This document shows, one piece after another, positions 49,387 to 61,559 of a DNA stretch of 64,000 nucleotides. A program made the position numbers and the translations under genes. The stretch spans positions 54,133 through 118,132 of the forward strand of contig NZ_AGFU01000006.1 in NCBI RefSeq assembly GCF_000226955.1, given 5' to 3'. The notes under the pieces are model-generated. The model ran no database searches and had not been told where the DNA came from. It saw only the letters and a list, made by a program, of their open reading frames with translations. The DNA is from Sphingomonas elodea ATCC 31461. Lineage in GTDB: Bacteria; Pseudomonadota; Alphaproteobacteria; Sphingomonadales; Sphingomonadaceae. The stretch's first letter is position 1. Each line of letters begins with the position of its first letter.

Positions 49387-49803
49387 ATGATCGAGCGGTT
49401 CCTTCCCGGGCTCGACGCCCTCATGGCGGAGCCGCTCGACACGCATGCGGTGTCGGTCGCCTTTCCCGGCGACATGGATCCGCACGAGCGCGAGGGCCGG
49501 TTCGGCGTGTTTCTCGACGCCGAACTACGCATCGCCGGGCTGGGCAGCTGCGGCGGCGGCACGCTGATCGAGACGCTGGACGATGCCGGCCAGTGGCGCC
49601 CGGCCTGCGCGATCCTCGATGTCGATCTGATCGATCTGGAGCGCGGGCGCGTCTTTTGCCGCGACGAGCTGGTTGCGCTGGGCTGCCCGCCCGGCACGCT
49701 CCTCCAGTTCGGCACGCTGGAAGACCGGTGGGACGGGGCGCTGTGGCATCTCGATCTGCCGCGCTCGTTCGACGAGGACATGCTGCCCTATCGCGATAAT
49801 TGA
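49387..49803 (+). CDS. Conserved-looking protein of unknown function downstream of pheT
   Basis: A 138-residue acidic, soluble-looking protein (begins MIERFLPGLDALMAEP). It has no signal or membrane helix, and includes a Gly-rich turn LGSCGGGTLIETL and a C-terminal acidic end. It starts 4 bp after the pheT stop, so it is almost surely co-transcribed with pheST. I do not recognise the family; the good codon pattern and operon position support a real gene. Confidence 0.75.
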   Translation: MIERFLPGLDALMAEPLDTHAVSVAFPGDMDPHEREGRFGVFLDAELRIAGLGSCGGGTLIETLDDAGQWRPACAILDVDLIDLERGRVFCRDELVALGCPPGTLLQFGTLEDRWDGALWHLDLPRSFDEDMLPYRDN

Positions 49804-49866
49804 GGGGCGGATGCAAAAAGGGGTTGCGCTACCCCCGATCCTCGGTTAGGCGCCGCACCTCACCGC

Positions 49867-49943
49867 GCGCCCGTAGCTCAGCTGGATAGAGCATCAGACT
49901 ACGAATCTGAGGGTCGGACGTTCGAATCGTTCCGGGCGCGCCA
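49867..49943 (+). tRNA. tRNA-Arg (anticodon ACG)
   Basis: GCGCCCG and CGGGCGC form the acceptor stem, the anticodon arm TCAGA-CTACGAA-TCTGA presents ACG, and the T-loop reads TTCGAAT. The CCA end is encoded at 49941-49943. Confidence 0.97.
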
Positions 49944-50001
49944 TTTCTCCTGACATCGCAAACGCCGTACCGCACCTCATCGTGCGGGCCCCGGCACATG
50001 C

Positions 50002-51261
50002 TCAGAGCAGGACGTCGACCGCGTGGATCGCCACGCCGACCAGCCCGCCGACGACGGTACCGTTGATCCGGATATATTGCAGGTCGCGCCCCACGGCGTT
50101 TTCCAGCCGCGAGGTGACCGTCTCCGCGTCCCAGCCGCGAATCGTGTCGGAGACGAGCCGGACGATACCGTCGCCATAGTCCGATGCCGCCCCCACCGCG
50201 GCGCGGCGCACGAAGCGGTTGATCGTCCGCGCAAGCTTCGCGTCGGTCTGCAGGGTGCCGCCGAACTGGCGCAGCGCCTCGCCCATGCGGCCGCCCAGCG
50301 CCCGCTCGGGATCGCGCGCCAGCCGCAACATCGCGGCGCGGCTCTGCTCCCACAACCCGTCGATCCAGCGCTGGAAGCCCTGATTCTCCAGCATCTCGAG
50401 CTTGAAGCTCTCCACCCGCGCCTGCAGCTCGGGATCGTGCTGGAGGCGCTCGGCGAGGCTCTCCAGCCCCTCCTCGATCTTGGCGCGGACGGCATGGTCG
50501 GGATTTTCCGCCATCTCGTCGATCAGCTTCTTCAGCCCCTCGATGATCTTGGTGGCGAGCGTCTCGTCCAGCCCGGTCCAGCGCATCACCGATCCCGCGC
50601 GGGCATGGACCATCTCGCGGATCAGATGCTCGTTTGCCTCCAGGATGCGGGCGGCGCCCCGGATGATCGAGTCGAGCAGCGGCAAATGCCGGCCGTTGGC
50701 GATCGCCGCCGCCAAGGCCTGGCCGAACAGCGGCGCCACCTCGATTGCCCGGAGTCGCGCGGCGATCGCGCCCTTGGCCATGCCGCCCAGCCGCTCCTGA
50801 TCGAGCGATTCGAGGATGTTCGCCGCCAGCCGCGACGCACCCGCGCCGATCCGCCCGGTGCCGTGCGACGGCGCCGCCAGCCAGCGCCCGGCGGCGCCGG
50901 CCACGTCCAGCCGCTGCATCCGCCGCGCGACCACGCGCGGGATCAGGAAATTGGCGCGGAGGAACTGGCCGAGCGTCTCGGCGATGCGATCCTTGTTGCG
51001 CGGAATGATCGCGGTGTGCGGGATCGGCAGGTGCAGCGGGTGGCGGAACAGCGCGGTCACCGCGAACCAGTCGGCCAGCCCGCCGACCATCGCCGCTTCG
51101 GCAAAGGCGCGGACGAAGGGCAGCGCCGGGTGCAGGCCCTGGAAATGGCGGGCGGCGAGGAACAGCGCCGCCATCGCCAGCAGCAGCCCGGTCGCGACCA
51201 TCCGCATCCGGCGCAGGCCGGCGGGCGGAGGATCGCTCCGAAGGCGGGGGGGGAGGCTCAT
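50002..51261 (-). CDS. DUF445 family membrane protein
   Basis: A 419-residue protein of the DUF445 (YheB/YjiN-like) family. Membrane segments occur near the N-terminus (about residues 20-36) and at the extreme C-terminus (TVVGGLVGVAIHAVDVLL), with a long helical region between. The family-typical AFAEAAMVGGLADWFAVTALFRHPL follows the first helix and IPRNKDRIAETLG comes next. The function is unknown. The ATG at 51261 is the most upstream reasonable start. It is convergent with tRNA-Arg. Confidence 0.9.
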   Translation of the reverse strand: MSLPPRLRSDPPPAGLRRMRMVATGLLLAMAALFLAARHFQGLHPALPFVRAFAEAAMVGGLADWFAVTALFRHPLHLPIPHTAIIPRNKDRIAETLGQFLRANFLIPRVVARRMQRLDVAGAAGRWLAAPSHGTGRIGAGASRLAANILESLDQERLGGMAKGAIAARLRAIEVAPLFGQALAAAIANGRHLPLLDSIIRGAARILEANEHLIREMVHARAGSVMRWTGLDETLATKIIEGLKKLIDEMAENPDHAVRAKIEEGLESLAERLQHDPELQARVESFKLEMLENQGFQRWIDGLWEQSRAAMLRLARDPERALGGRMGEALRQFGGTLQTDAKLARTINRFVRRAAVGAASDYGDGIVRLVSDTIRGWDAETVTSRLENAVGRDLQYIRINGTVVGGLVGVAIHAVDVLL

Positions 51262-51298
51262 GGCAGGTGCAACGCCGCGAAGGCCCCGTCCGCTCCGC

Positions 51299-52033
51299 TC
51301 ACCCTTCGCGATGCACCGCGAACGGGCCGTTGCCCTGGTTCACCGGCATCAGTTCCAGCGTGTTGACCGCGAAGTGCGGCGGCAGCGTCGCCACCCACAG
51401 CATCGTCTCGGCGATATCCTCGGCGGTCATCGGGTTGACGCCTGCATAGACCTTGTCCGAGGCTTCCTGGCTGCCGGTGCGGACCAGGGTGAACTCGGTC
51501 TCGACCATGCCCGGCTCGATCGAGGTGACGCGCACGCCGGTGCCGATCAGGTCGGCGCGCAAGTTGAGCGTGAACTGGCGGACGAACGCCTTGGTCGCGC
51601 CGTAGACGTTGCCGCCCGGATAGGGATAGGTGGCGGCGACCGACGACAGGTTGATGATCCCGCCCTTGCGCGCGACCAGGCCCGGCAGCAGCTTGTGGGT
51701 GATCGAAACCAGTGCGGTGACGTTGGTGTCGATCATCGTCCGCCAGTTTTCGAGCGACGCCTTGTGCGCGGGCTCAAGGCCGAGCGCGAGGCCGGCATTG
51801 TTGATCAGCAGGTCGATCTCGGAAAAGGGCGCGGGCAGGCTGTCCAGCGCCGCATCGCGCGCGGCGTCGTCGCGGATGTCGAAGGCGAGGGTGTGGACGC
51901 GCTCGCCGGCCAGCTTTTCCAGGCGATCGGCGCGGCGGCCGGTCGCCACCACATGCCAGCCGGCGTCCGCAAAGGCACGGACCGAAGCTTCGCCGATCCC
52001 GGCGGTGGCGCCGGTGATGAGTACGGTAGGCAT
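51299..52033 (-). CDS. SDR oxidoreductase, YdfG-like
   Basis: A 244-residue classical short-chain dehydrogenase similar to E. coli YdfG (NADP-dependent 3-hydroxy acid/serine dehydrogenase). It has LITGATAGIGEA for cofactor binding, NNAGLALG, the catalytic Ser in NLSSVAATYPYPGGNVYGATKAFV along with Tyr and Lys, and an EPGMVETEF segment typical of YdfG. Activity on 3-hydroxy acids is inferred. It is upstream of the DUF445 gene, 37 bp away, and may share its transcript. Confidence 0.9.
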   Translation of the reverse strand: MPTVLITGATAGIGEASVRAFADAGWHVVATGRRADRLEKLAGERVHTLAFDIRDDAARDAALDSLPAPFSEIDLLINNAGLALGLEPAHKASLENWRTMIDTNVTALVSITHKLLPGLVARKGGIINLSSVAATYPYPGGNVYGATKAFVRQFTLNLRADLIGTGVRVTSIEPGMVETEFTLVRTGSQEASDKVYAGVNPMTAEDIAETMLWVATLPPHFAVNTLELMPVNQGNGPFAVHREG

Positions 52034-52203
52034 GGAAAACTCCTGGGATGACGGGTTTGGCTTCCTATACGCGCGTCGCGACGGTTTGGATCAGCTTTTT
52101 GCGGGGTTGCAGCCGGAAGCGCCAGTTCCGGCGGGGCCGCTGACCGACCGGCACAGCATCGGCTGTGCGTCGGCGGGGTAGAGCGGCATCCGTGTCTCCA
52201 TCT

Positions 52204-52227
52204 CCCTCGCCCGCTTGCGGGAGAGGG
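52204..52227. repeat. Short palindromic (REP-like) element
   Basis: CCCTC-g-CCCGC and GCGGG-a-GAGGG form a hairpin with one internal mismatch and a TT turn. It lies in the 242-bp gap 52034-52275, between two minus-strand genes, which shows no gene of its own. Confidence 0.65.
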
Positions 52228-52275
52228 AAAGTACGCCCGGTTCGCATTGGACCACCGTGGCCTGAAAGCGAGCGG

Positions 52276-52665
52276 TTAGCTGCCGTTCACCCGTGCGAAC
52301 GAATACCGTCCGCCATCCGCAGCATCACCAAGCAATTCTAATTGGCGAGGATGAGCTGGATCGTCGATACGTAGCTTCAGCGGGTAAGCATCAGACCTGA
52401 CCACGATGGCATGCGCTGACGCTCCAACGTATGCCGTTGGCAGAACATACGGGCCTGCCTTATCCCGCTCGACGATGTAATCAACGCGCTGATTTGCAAC
52501 GGTCATCACCCCGTCGTGCAAAACGATCGTGCCGCAACAGCCGTTCGAATATCGGCCGTTTGCGATGCTCGTCGGCAAACGCGGTTCTCCCGAGAGCGCA
52601 ATGTAAACCCACGCGCAAAGAACCATGACGACGGTGGCGATCCCAACAGTCTTGCTCGCGCGCAT
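52276..52665 (-). CDS. Small membrane-anchored protein, function unknown
   Basis: A 129-residue protein starting at ATG 52665, with one N-terminal membrane helix (IATVVMVLCAWVYIAL) and a beta-rich exported domain ending in RYSFARVNG. The pair GCCG follows GRYSN. The open frame continues to 52794, and a longer start cannot be excluded. The gene is visibly less GC-rich than its neighbours and its third codon positions are less GC-biased, which hints at acquisition from elsewhere. I do not recognise the family. Confidence 0.55.
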   Translation of the reverse strand: MRASKTVGIATVVMVLCAWVYIALSGEPRLPTSIANGRYSNGCCGTIVLHDGVMTVANQRVDYIVERDKAGPYVLPTAYVGASAHAIVVRSDAYPLKLRIDDPAHPRQLELLGDAADGGRYSFARVNGS

Positions 52666-52870
52666 AATGCCTGTTTGAACTGGCATAGGCATGTCCGCAA
52701 CCAGGCGCGAACAGCCAGCTGGCTTCAGGATGCCACCACCCAGAACGCCGACGATGCACGACATGGCGCTGCCGGAAAGGAGGCAAGGGGACAATCGAAG
52801 GTCGAAACCGACTTCAACCGCCCCCTCGCTGGTCCGCTAACCCCTCGCCGGCCGCCCGTCGAGCGACAGA

Positions 52871-56451
<3,581 letters not shown>

Positions 56452-56464
56452 GGGAGTTTCGGTG

Positions 56465-57070
56465 ATGGCGAACGGCAAGACCTGGGCCTGGGTGGGCGGC
56501 CTGCTGGGCGGCGCGGCGATCGCGGGCGCGGCGACCTATTACGCGTTCGAGAAGGCGAGCGAGCAGCCGCCCTTCACGCTGGTGGAAAAGGACGGCAAGT
56601 TCGAGATTCGCGACTATCCCGAGCTGGTGGTGGCCGAGACCCGCGCGATCGGCGCGCGCGACGCGGCCCTCAACGCCGGCTTCTCGCGCCTTGCCGACTA
56701 TATCTTCGCCAAGCGGCGCGGCGACAATGGCGGCAGCGGCGGCGAGAAGATTTCGATGACCGCCCCGGTGCTCAGCGCCAAGCAGGATGCCAGCTGGCGG
56801 ACGCAGTTCGTAATGCCGTCCAAGTTCACCCTGGCGACGCTGCCCAAGCCTGCCGACAATGTCGATCTGGCAACCCGCCCGGCACGCCGCGTGGCGGTGC
56901 TGCGCTTCGCTGGCTCGCCCGACGACGCGGCGCTGGACAAGCGCGAGGCCGAGCTGCGCAGCTGGCTCGCGGCGAAGGGCATCAACGGCGGCGCGGTGGA
57001 ATATGCCTTCTACAACTCGCCCTTCATCCCGGGTCCGCTGCGCCGGAATGAGGTGCTGATCACGCTGTAA
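56465..57070 (+). CDS. SOUL family haem-binding-like protein
   Basis: A 201-residue protein with an N-terminal membrane segment (WVGGLLGGAAIAGAATYYAF) and a SOUL/HBP domain: FEIRDYPELVVAET near the start, GEKISMTAPVLS in the middle, and NSPFIPGPLRRNEVLI at the end, the family hallmark. Eukaryotic homologues bind haem; bacterial members are uncharacterised. The ATG at 56465 has GAGGGAG eight bases upstream; the frame extends upstream over the exonuclease gene but that is a shadow. It is 13 bp after the exonuclease stop and probably co-transcribed. Confidence 0.9.
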   Translation: MANGKTWAWVGGLLGGAAIAGAATYYAFEKASEQPPFTLVEKDGKFEIRDYPELVVAETRAIGARDAALNAGFSRLADYIFAKRRGDNGGSGGEKISMTAPVLSAKQDASWRTQFVMPSKFTLATLPKPADNVDLATRPARRVAVLRFAGSPDDAALDKREAELRSWLAAKGINGGAVEYAFYNSPFIPGPLRRNEVLITL

Positions 57071-57110
57071 TCTAAGGTGTGGGGGGCGTGGCGCTCGTCC
57101 CCCCAGCCGC

Positions 57111-57132
57111 CATCCCGGCGAAAGCCGGGATG
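57111..57132. repeat. Palindromic repeat with GAAA loop
   Basis: CATCCCGGC (57111-57119) and GCCGGGATG (57124-57132) pair perfectly around a GAAA tetraloop. This sequence type is a common dispersed intergenic repeat in sphingomonads; it may also end the SOUL transcript. Confidence 0.75.
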
Positions 57133-57202
57133 ACCCTAGGTTGGCAACATCAGGCGCAACTTCTGCCGCGATCTTGCCGCCGAGCCTTTCTAGAGAACCT
57201 CC

Positions 57203-57670
57203 ATGACGATTCGTCCGCTCCTCGCCGCCGCTGCGGCTGTCGCTTCGTTCCTCGTTCCGGCCGCCGCTGAGGCCCAGGCGCGCGATCCGTTCGGCGAGTG
57301 TCTGCGCGCGCATAGCAGCCGCGCCGATCGCGACGTGCTGATCCGCTGGGTGTTCGCCGCCGTCGCCCAGAGCGGCGCGGTGCGTGACATGGTGAAGCTG
57401 GACGAGGGGCGTCGCGCGCAGGCGAGCCAGCAGGCGGGGCAGCTGATCACCCGGCTCGTCACCCGCGATTGCCGTGCGCAAGCGATGGACCGGATGAAGC
57501 GCGATCCCGGCGCCGTCCAGAACAGCTTCACCGCCCTCGGTCGTGTTGCGCTGATGGATCTGGCGCAGGATCCCAATGTCGTCGGCACGCTCGCCGGCGT
57601 CCTTCAGTACACGGACATGGGCAGCATCACGATGATGCTGATGGAAGGCGGCCTGCGCCCCGGCGGCTGA
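57203..57670 (+). CDS. Secreted protein, first of two tandem paralogues
   Basis: A 155-residue exported protein (signal peptide ending near AAAEAQA). The mature part is mostly helical and has two cysteines, in GECLRAHSSR and TRDCRAQAM, probably bonded. The segment LIRWVFAAVAQSGAV-DM aligns without gaps with the downstream gene product (LVRWIFAGMARSALV-DM), so the two arose by duplication. The function is unknown. The ribosome binding site is weak (AGAGAACC). Confidence 0.75.
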   Translation: MTIRPLLAAAAAVASFLVPAAAEAQARDPFGECLRAHSSRADRDVLIRWVFAAVAQSGAVRDMVKLDEGRRAQASQQAGQLITRLVTRDCRAQAMDRMKRDPGAVQNSFTALGRVALMDLAQDPNVVGTLAGVLQYTDMGSITMMLMEGGLRPGG

Positions 57671-57802
57671 CCTGCGCCGTAGTCCGCTTGCCGCCGCCGT
57701 CGCGCCCGCTTGCACATCGTGAGGCGCGATGGGTTTCCCGCCTGGCGATGCGCGCTTCCCGACGCTAGGGTGCCGGCCGACCCGTAGACGCGGGGAAGGG
57801 GG

Positions 57803-58270
57803 ATGATGATGCTTGGATGGTTGGCCTATCTATCGGTTGCCGCGATGGCGCCCGCGCCGATGCAGGTGCAGGGCAAGCCGCAGCTTGCCGCGTGCCTGAA
57901 GGCGCACATGACCACGCAAGACCGGGGCATCCTAGTGCGCTGGATCTTCGCCGGCATGGCGCGCTCCGCGCTGGTCCAGGACATGTCGAAGGTCAGCGAG
58001 GAACAGCGCGTTATCGCAATGCGCGAGGCCGGCAAGGTGATCGAGCGGCTGATGATCGCGGATTGTCGCGCCGAGACGGTAACTGTGATGAAGGCCAATG
58101 GCGTTGAGGGTACCGAGGAGGCATTCGGCCAAGTCGGCGAAGCCGCCATGGCCGACCTGATGACCGACAGCGAGGTGATGGCCACCTTCGCGGGAATCAT
58201 CCGCTATGTCGACATGAACGCGCTGATGAAGCTGCTGCTCGACGGCGGCGTGATGGACAAGAAGAAGTAA
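57803..58270 (+). CDS. Secreted protein, second of two tandem paralogues
   Basis: A 155-residue protein, equal in length to its upstream neighbour and clearly related: CLKAHMTTQDRGILVRWIF matches CLRAHSSRADRDVLIRWVF, and IADCRAE matches TRDCRAQ. The N-terminus is a signal peptide (LGWLAYLSVAAMAPAPM). Three ATG codons in a row (57803, 57806, 57809) follow a strong GGGGAAGGGGG purine run, so the exact start is uncertain by one or two residues. The function is unknown. Confidence 0.78.
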   Translation: MMMLGWLAYLSVAAMAPAPMQVQGKPQLAACLKAHMTTQDRGILVRWIFAGMARSALVQDMSKVSEEQRVIAMREAGKVIERLMIADCRAETVTVMKANGVEGTEEAFGQVGEAAMADLMTDSEVMATFAGIIRYVDMNALMKLLLDGGVMDKKK

Positions 58271-58295
58271 GGCGACGGCGCCGGTCGGGTGCGGC

Positions 58296-59138
58296 TCAGC
58301 GCGCGAGCTGTACCCGCGCAACGACCGGATAATGGTCGCTCGGATAGACCGGACCCTGGTGCGTATCCACGGTCGCGATCCGCTCCACCTTGACGCCGCG
58401 GGTCAGGATCCAGTCGATCCGGCTGTCGCCCTTGCCGGTGAAGCCGTGGAAGGTGAACCCGGGACCGCGATGGTCCGGCCTGGCGAGCCAGGCGTCGGAC
58501 AGCGTCTTCGTCAGAACGGCGTGGGCCGGCTTGTCGTCGGTGGTATTGAAATCGCCGGTGACGATCACCGGGAGCGCCGCCGGCCCCGCGGCGATGCGAT
58601 CGGCCAGCAGCCGCGCGCCGCGGGTGCGGGCATCGTCGTCCTCGTCGCGATAGGGGAAATGGGTGTTGTAGAAGCGGAAACGCCGGCCGTCCTTCGTCTC
58701 GAACGTCGCCCAGGTGACCATGCGGGGGAAGGGATGCCCCCAGCTGATGCTGCCGGGCACCTCCGGCGTGTCGGAGAGCCAGAACTGGCCCTGCTCGATC
58801 AGCTTCAGCCGATCGTGCCGGTAGAACACGCCCATATGCTCGTCGGCATGCCCGCCGCGCCGGTCGATGCCGAACCAGCGATAGCGGGGCAGCGCCTTCA
58901 CGATATCGTCGCCCTGGCGCTGGAAGAGTTCCTGCGTGCCGATCAGGTCCGGGTCGGCGGCGCGGATCGTCGCAATGGTAAGGGCGCGGCGCTTTTCCCA
59001 CAGATTGGCGCCATCGTCCGGGCTGGGATAGCGGATGTTAAGGCTCATCACCGTGAGCGCCGGACCGCCCTGCGCCAGTGCCGGCGCGCACGCCAGCATC
59101 GCGGCGATCGCCGCCATCCACCGCCAGAAACGCATCAT
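58296..59138 (-). CDS. Secreted endonuclease/exonuclease/phosphatase family protein
   Basis: A 280-residue EEP-fold hydrolase with a signal peptide (MAAIAAMLACAPALAQ). Active-site motifs are MSLNIRYP, GTQELF with the metal-binding Glu, GDFNTTDD and the terminal SDHYPV with catalytic His. The family includes DNase I, sphingomyelinase and inositol phosphatases; the particular pattern is common for secreted phosphodiesterases of unknown substrate. The start ATG 59138 shares one base with the rpoN stop (TGATG), with AGGAG seven bases upstream, so it is translated with rpoN. Confidence 0.9.
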   Translation of the reverse strand: MMRFWRWMAAIAAMLACAPALAQGGPALTVMSLNIRYPSPDDGANLWEKRRALTIATIRAADPDLIGTQELFQRQGDDIVKALPRYRWFGIDRRGGHADEHMGVFYRHDRLKLIEQGQFWLSDTPEVPGSISWGHPFPRMVTWATFETKDGRRFRFYNTHFPYRDEDDDARTRGARLLADRIAAGPAALPVIVTGDFNTTDDKPAHAVLTKTLSDAWLARPDHRGPGFTFHGFTGKGDSRIDWILTRGVKVERIATVDTHQGPVYPSDHYPVVARVQLAR

Positions 59139-60646
59139 CAACCCGCTCCTTCGAGAGCCTTTTGGCGTCGGCGCTGGACCGAACTGCCGATACCCATTGC
59201 CTCGCGGTACTTGGCCACCGTCCGGCGCGCGATGTCGAAGCCTTTGGCGTTGAGCAGCTCAACCAGCGTGTCGTCGGACAGGATCTTCTTGGGATCCTCC
59301 GCCGCGATCAGCGATTTGATCGCGCTCTTCACCGCCTCGGCCGAAACCGCCTCGCCGCCATCGGCCGACTGGATCGCGCTAGTGAAGAAATATTTCAGTT
59401 CGAAGAGGCCGCGCGCGCAGCTCAGATATTTGTTGCTGGTGACGCGGCTGACCGTCGATTCGTGCATCTCGATCGCGTCGGCCACCTGGCGCAGCGTCAG
59501 CGGGCGGAGGTGGGCCACGCCTTTCAGGAAAAAGCCTTCCTGCTGTTTCACGATCTCGCTCGCCACCTTGATGATCGTGCGCTGGCGCTGGTCGAGCGCC
59601 TTGACCAGCCAGTTGGCGCTGGCGAGCATGTCGGTGAGCCAGGCCTTGCTCGCCTTGTCCTGCTTGCCCGACGAAACCTCGGCATAATAGGCGCGGTTGA
59701 CCAGCAGTCGCGGTAGCGTCGCGGCGTTGATCTCCACCATCCAGCCGGCTCCGCGCCGCGCGACGAACAGGTCGGGGGTCACCGCCGGTACCGGATCGCC
59801 GCCATAGCGGCAGCCGGGCTTGGGATCGTAGCTTCTTAGCTCGCGAATCATGTCGGCGAGATCCTCGTCGTCGACATTGCAGATCCGCCGTAGCCGGCCG
59901 AGATCGCCGCGCGCGACCAGCTCCAGATTGTCGATCAGCCGCGCCATGCAGGGATCGTAGCGATCCGCCTCCTTGGCCTGGAGCGCGAGGCATTCGGCGA
60001 GGTCGCGCGCCCCGACACCGGTCGGATCGAAGGTCTGGATCACGCCCAGCACCGCCTCGACCCGGGCGAGCGACACGCCCAGCCGCTCGGCGATTTCGCG
60101 CAAGGGGACGGTGAGGTAGCCGCACTCGTCGATCTGGTCGATCAGATGCTGGGCGATGAACAGGTCCGGCCCGGCGACGGTCGATCCGGCCTGCGCGAGC
60201 AGGTGGTCGGCCAGGCTCAGCTCGCCGCTGCCGAGACTGTCGAGATCGGGGCCGTCCTCGGAGGCGCCGCCGCTCGCGCCGTTCAGCCCCAGGCTGCCAT
60301 CCAAGCCACCGATCATGTCGGAGGCCGAATCATGGTGGAAGGCCTCGGTCGCGAGATCGACGTCGAGCGCCGCCTCGCCCGACGCCTCGCCGCCCCCGAG
60401 GATCAGTTCGCTGGCGTCGGCCGGGCCATCGCGCGGCTCGAACGCCTCCGCCTCGCCCATCGGCTCGGACGGGCCGTCGTCGTCCCCCCCGCCGGCATCG
60501 AGCAGCGGATTGCGCTCCAGCTCCTCGGCGATGAAGGTCTCGATCTCGAGGTTCGACAGCGCCAGCAGCTTGATCGCCTGCTGGAGCTGGGGCGTCATCA
60601 CCAGCGATTGCGACTGGCGCAGATCGAGGCGAGGCGCGAGACTCAT
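59138..60646 (-). CDS. rpoN: RNA polymerase sigma-54 factor
   Basis: RpoN, 502 residues. Region I is Gln-rich (RQSQSLVMTPQLQQAIKLL), region II is acidic, and region III has the core-binding part and the DNA-contacting helix-turn-helix. The RpoN box ARRTVAKYRE is near the C-terminus. Sigma-54 reads -24/-12 promoters and needs an AAA+ activator; one strong match is at 37119-37134. It lies directly after lptB (5-bp gap), as in many proteobacteria. The hpf and ptsN genes that often follow rpoN are replaced here by an EEP hydrolase. Confidence 0.98.
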   Translation of the reverse strand: MSLAPRLDLRQSQSLVMTPQLQQAIKLLALSNLEIETFIAEELERNPLLDAGGGDDDGPSEPMGEAEAFEPRDGPADASELILGGGEASGEAALDVDLATEAFHHDSASDMIGGLDGSLGLNGASGGASEDGPDLDSLGSGELSLADHLLAQAGSTVAGPDLFIAQHLIDQIDECGYLTVPLREIAERLGVSLARVEAVLGVIQTFDPTGVGARDLAECLALQAKEADRYDPCMARLIDNLELVARGDLGRLRRICNVDDEDLADMIRELRSYDPKPGCRYGGDPVPAVTPDLFVARRGAGWMVEINAATLPRLLVNRAYYAEVSSGKQDKASKAWLTDMLASANWLVKALDQRQRTIIKVASEIVKQQEGFFLKGVAHLRPLTLRQVADAIEMHESTVSRVTSNKYLSCARGLFELKYFFTSAIQSADGGEAVSAEAVKSAIKSLIAAEDPKKILSDDTLVELLNAKGFDIARRTVAKYREAMGIGSSVQRRRQKALEGAG

Positions 60647-60651
60647 ACGCG

Positions 60652-61434
60652 TTAGAGCGAGAAGCTTTCGCCGAGATAGAGCCGGCGGACATTCTCGTCG
60701 CGGACCAGATCGTCGGGCGAGCCGGCGAACAGCACGCGGCCGTCATAGATGATATATCCGCGATCGACGATTTCCAGCGTCTCGCGGACATTATGGTCGG
60801 TAATCAGCACGCCGATGCCGCGCTGCTTCAGCTGCTTCACCAGATCGCGAATGTCGGCGATCGAGATCGGGTCGATGCCGGCGAACGGCTCGTCGAGCAG
60901 GATGATCGTCGGGTTGGCCGCCAGAGCGCGGGCGATCTCGGCGCGGCGCCGTTCGCCGCCGGATAGTGCCATTGCGGGCGAGGTGCGTAGCCGGGTGAGG
61001 CCGAACTCGTCGAGCAGCTCGTCCAGCCGCGCCTGGCGCGCATCGCGGTCCGGCTCGGCCAGCTCGAGCACGGCAGAGATGTTCTTCTCGACGCTCAGGC
61101 CGCGGAAGATCGAGGTTTCCTGCGGCAGATAGCCGAGGCCCAGGATCGCTCGGCGGTACATGGGCAGGCGGGTAATGTCCTCGCCGTCGAGCATGATGCG
61201 GCCGCTGTCCGGCTTCACCAGACCCATCACCGAATAGAAGCAGGTCGTCTTGCCAGCACCGTTCGGCCCGAGAAGGCCGACGACTTCGCCGCGCCCGACC
61301 GAGACCGACACGTCCGTCAGCACGGTGCGCTTGTCGTACGACTTGGCGATCGAAACTACCGCGAGCCCGCGATCGGGCAGCGGCATGGGATCGGGGGCAG
61401 ACTGGTCGGGGGCGGCGATGGCGACGTCGGTCAT
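60652..61434 (-). CDS. lptB: LPS export ABC transporter ATPase
   Basis: LptB, 260 residues, powers lipopolysaccharide extraction from the inner membrane with LptFG. Motifs: Walker [11 protein letters not shown] loop YLPQETSIFRGLSVE, signature LSGGERRRAEIARAL, Walker B IILLDEPFAGIDP and H-loop TDHNVRETL. The N-terminus is 20-25 residues longer than in E. coli LptB; an ATG at 61386 would give a shorter form. It lies between lptA and rpoN. Confidence 0.97.
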   Translation of the reverse strand: MTDVAIAAPDQSAPDPMPLPDRGLAVVSIAKSYDKRTVLTDVSVSVGRGEVVGLLGPNGAGKTTCFYSVMGLVKPDSGRIMLDGEDITRLPMYRRAILGLGYLPQETSIFRGLSVEKNISAVLELAEPDRDARQARLDELLDEFGLTRLRTSPAMALSGGERRRAEIARALAANPTIILLDEPFAGIDPISIADIRDLVKQLKQRGIGVLITDHNVRETLEIVDRGYIIYDGRVLFAGSPDDLVRDENVRRLYLGESFSL

Positions 61435-61559
61435 GACGGCTCCTGCTGAGTAAACGCTGGTCTGGTCCCCGCCCGCTGCGTGGCCGCTTGGCAGGGTTCC
61501 TGCATGATAACGCGCGCGAAGAAAAGGCTTTGCAAGGCGTGCCGTGGCATTGCCCCGGC

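Noticed and set aside
49867-49943. tRNA-Arg as an island attachment site.
   Set aside because: Flanked by ordinary core-type genes; no repeat of its 3' end seen.
61489-61504. A second sigma-54-like match, TTGGCAGGGTTCCTGC, on the plus strand.
   Set aside because: The GG-N10-GC spacing is right, but it points away from the lpt genes into antisense lptA, so no product is evident.
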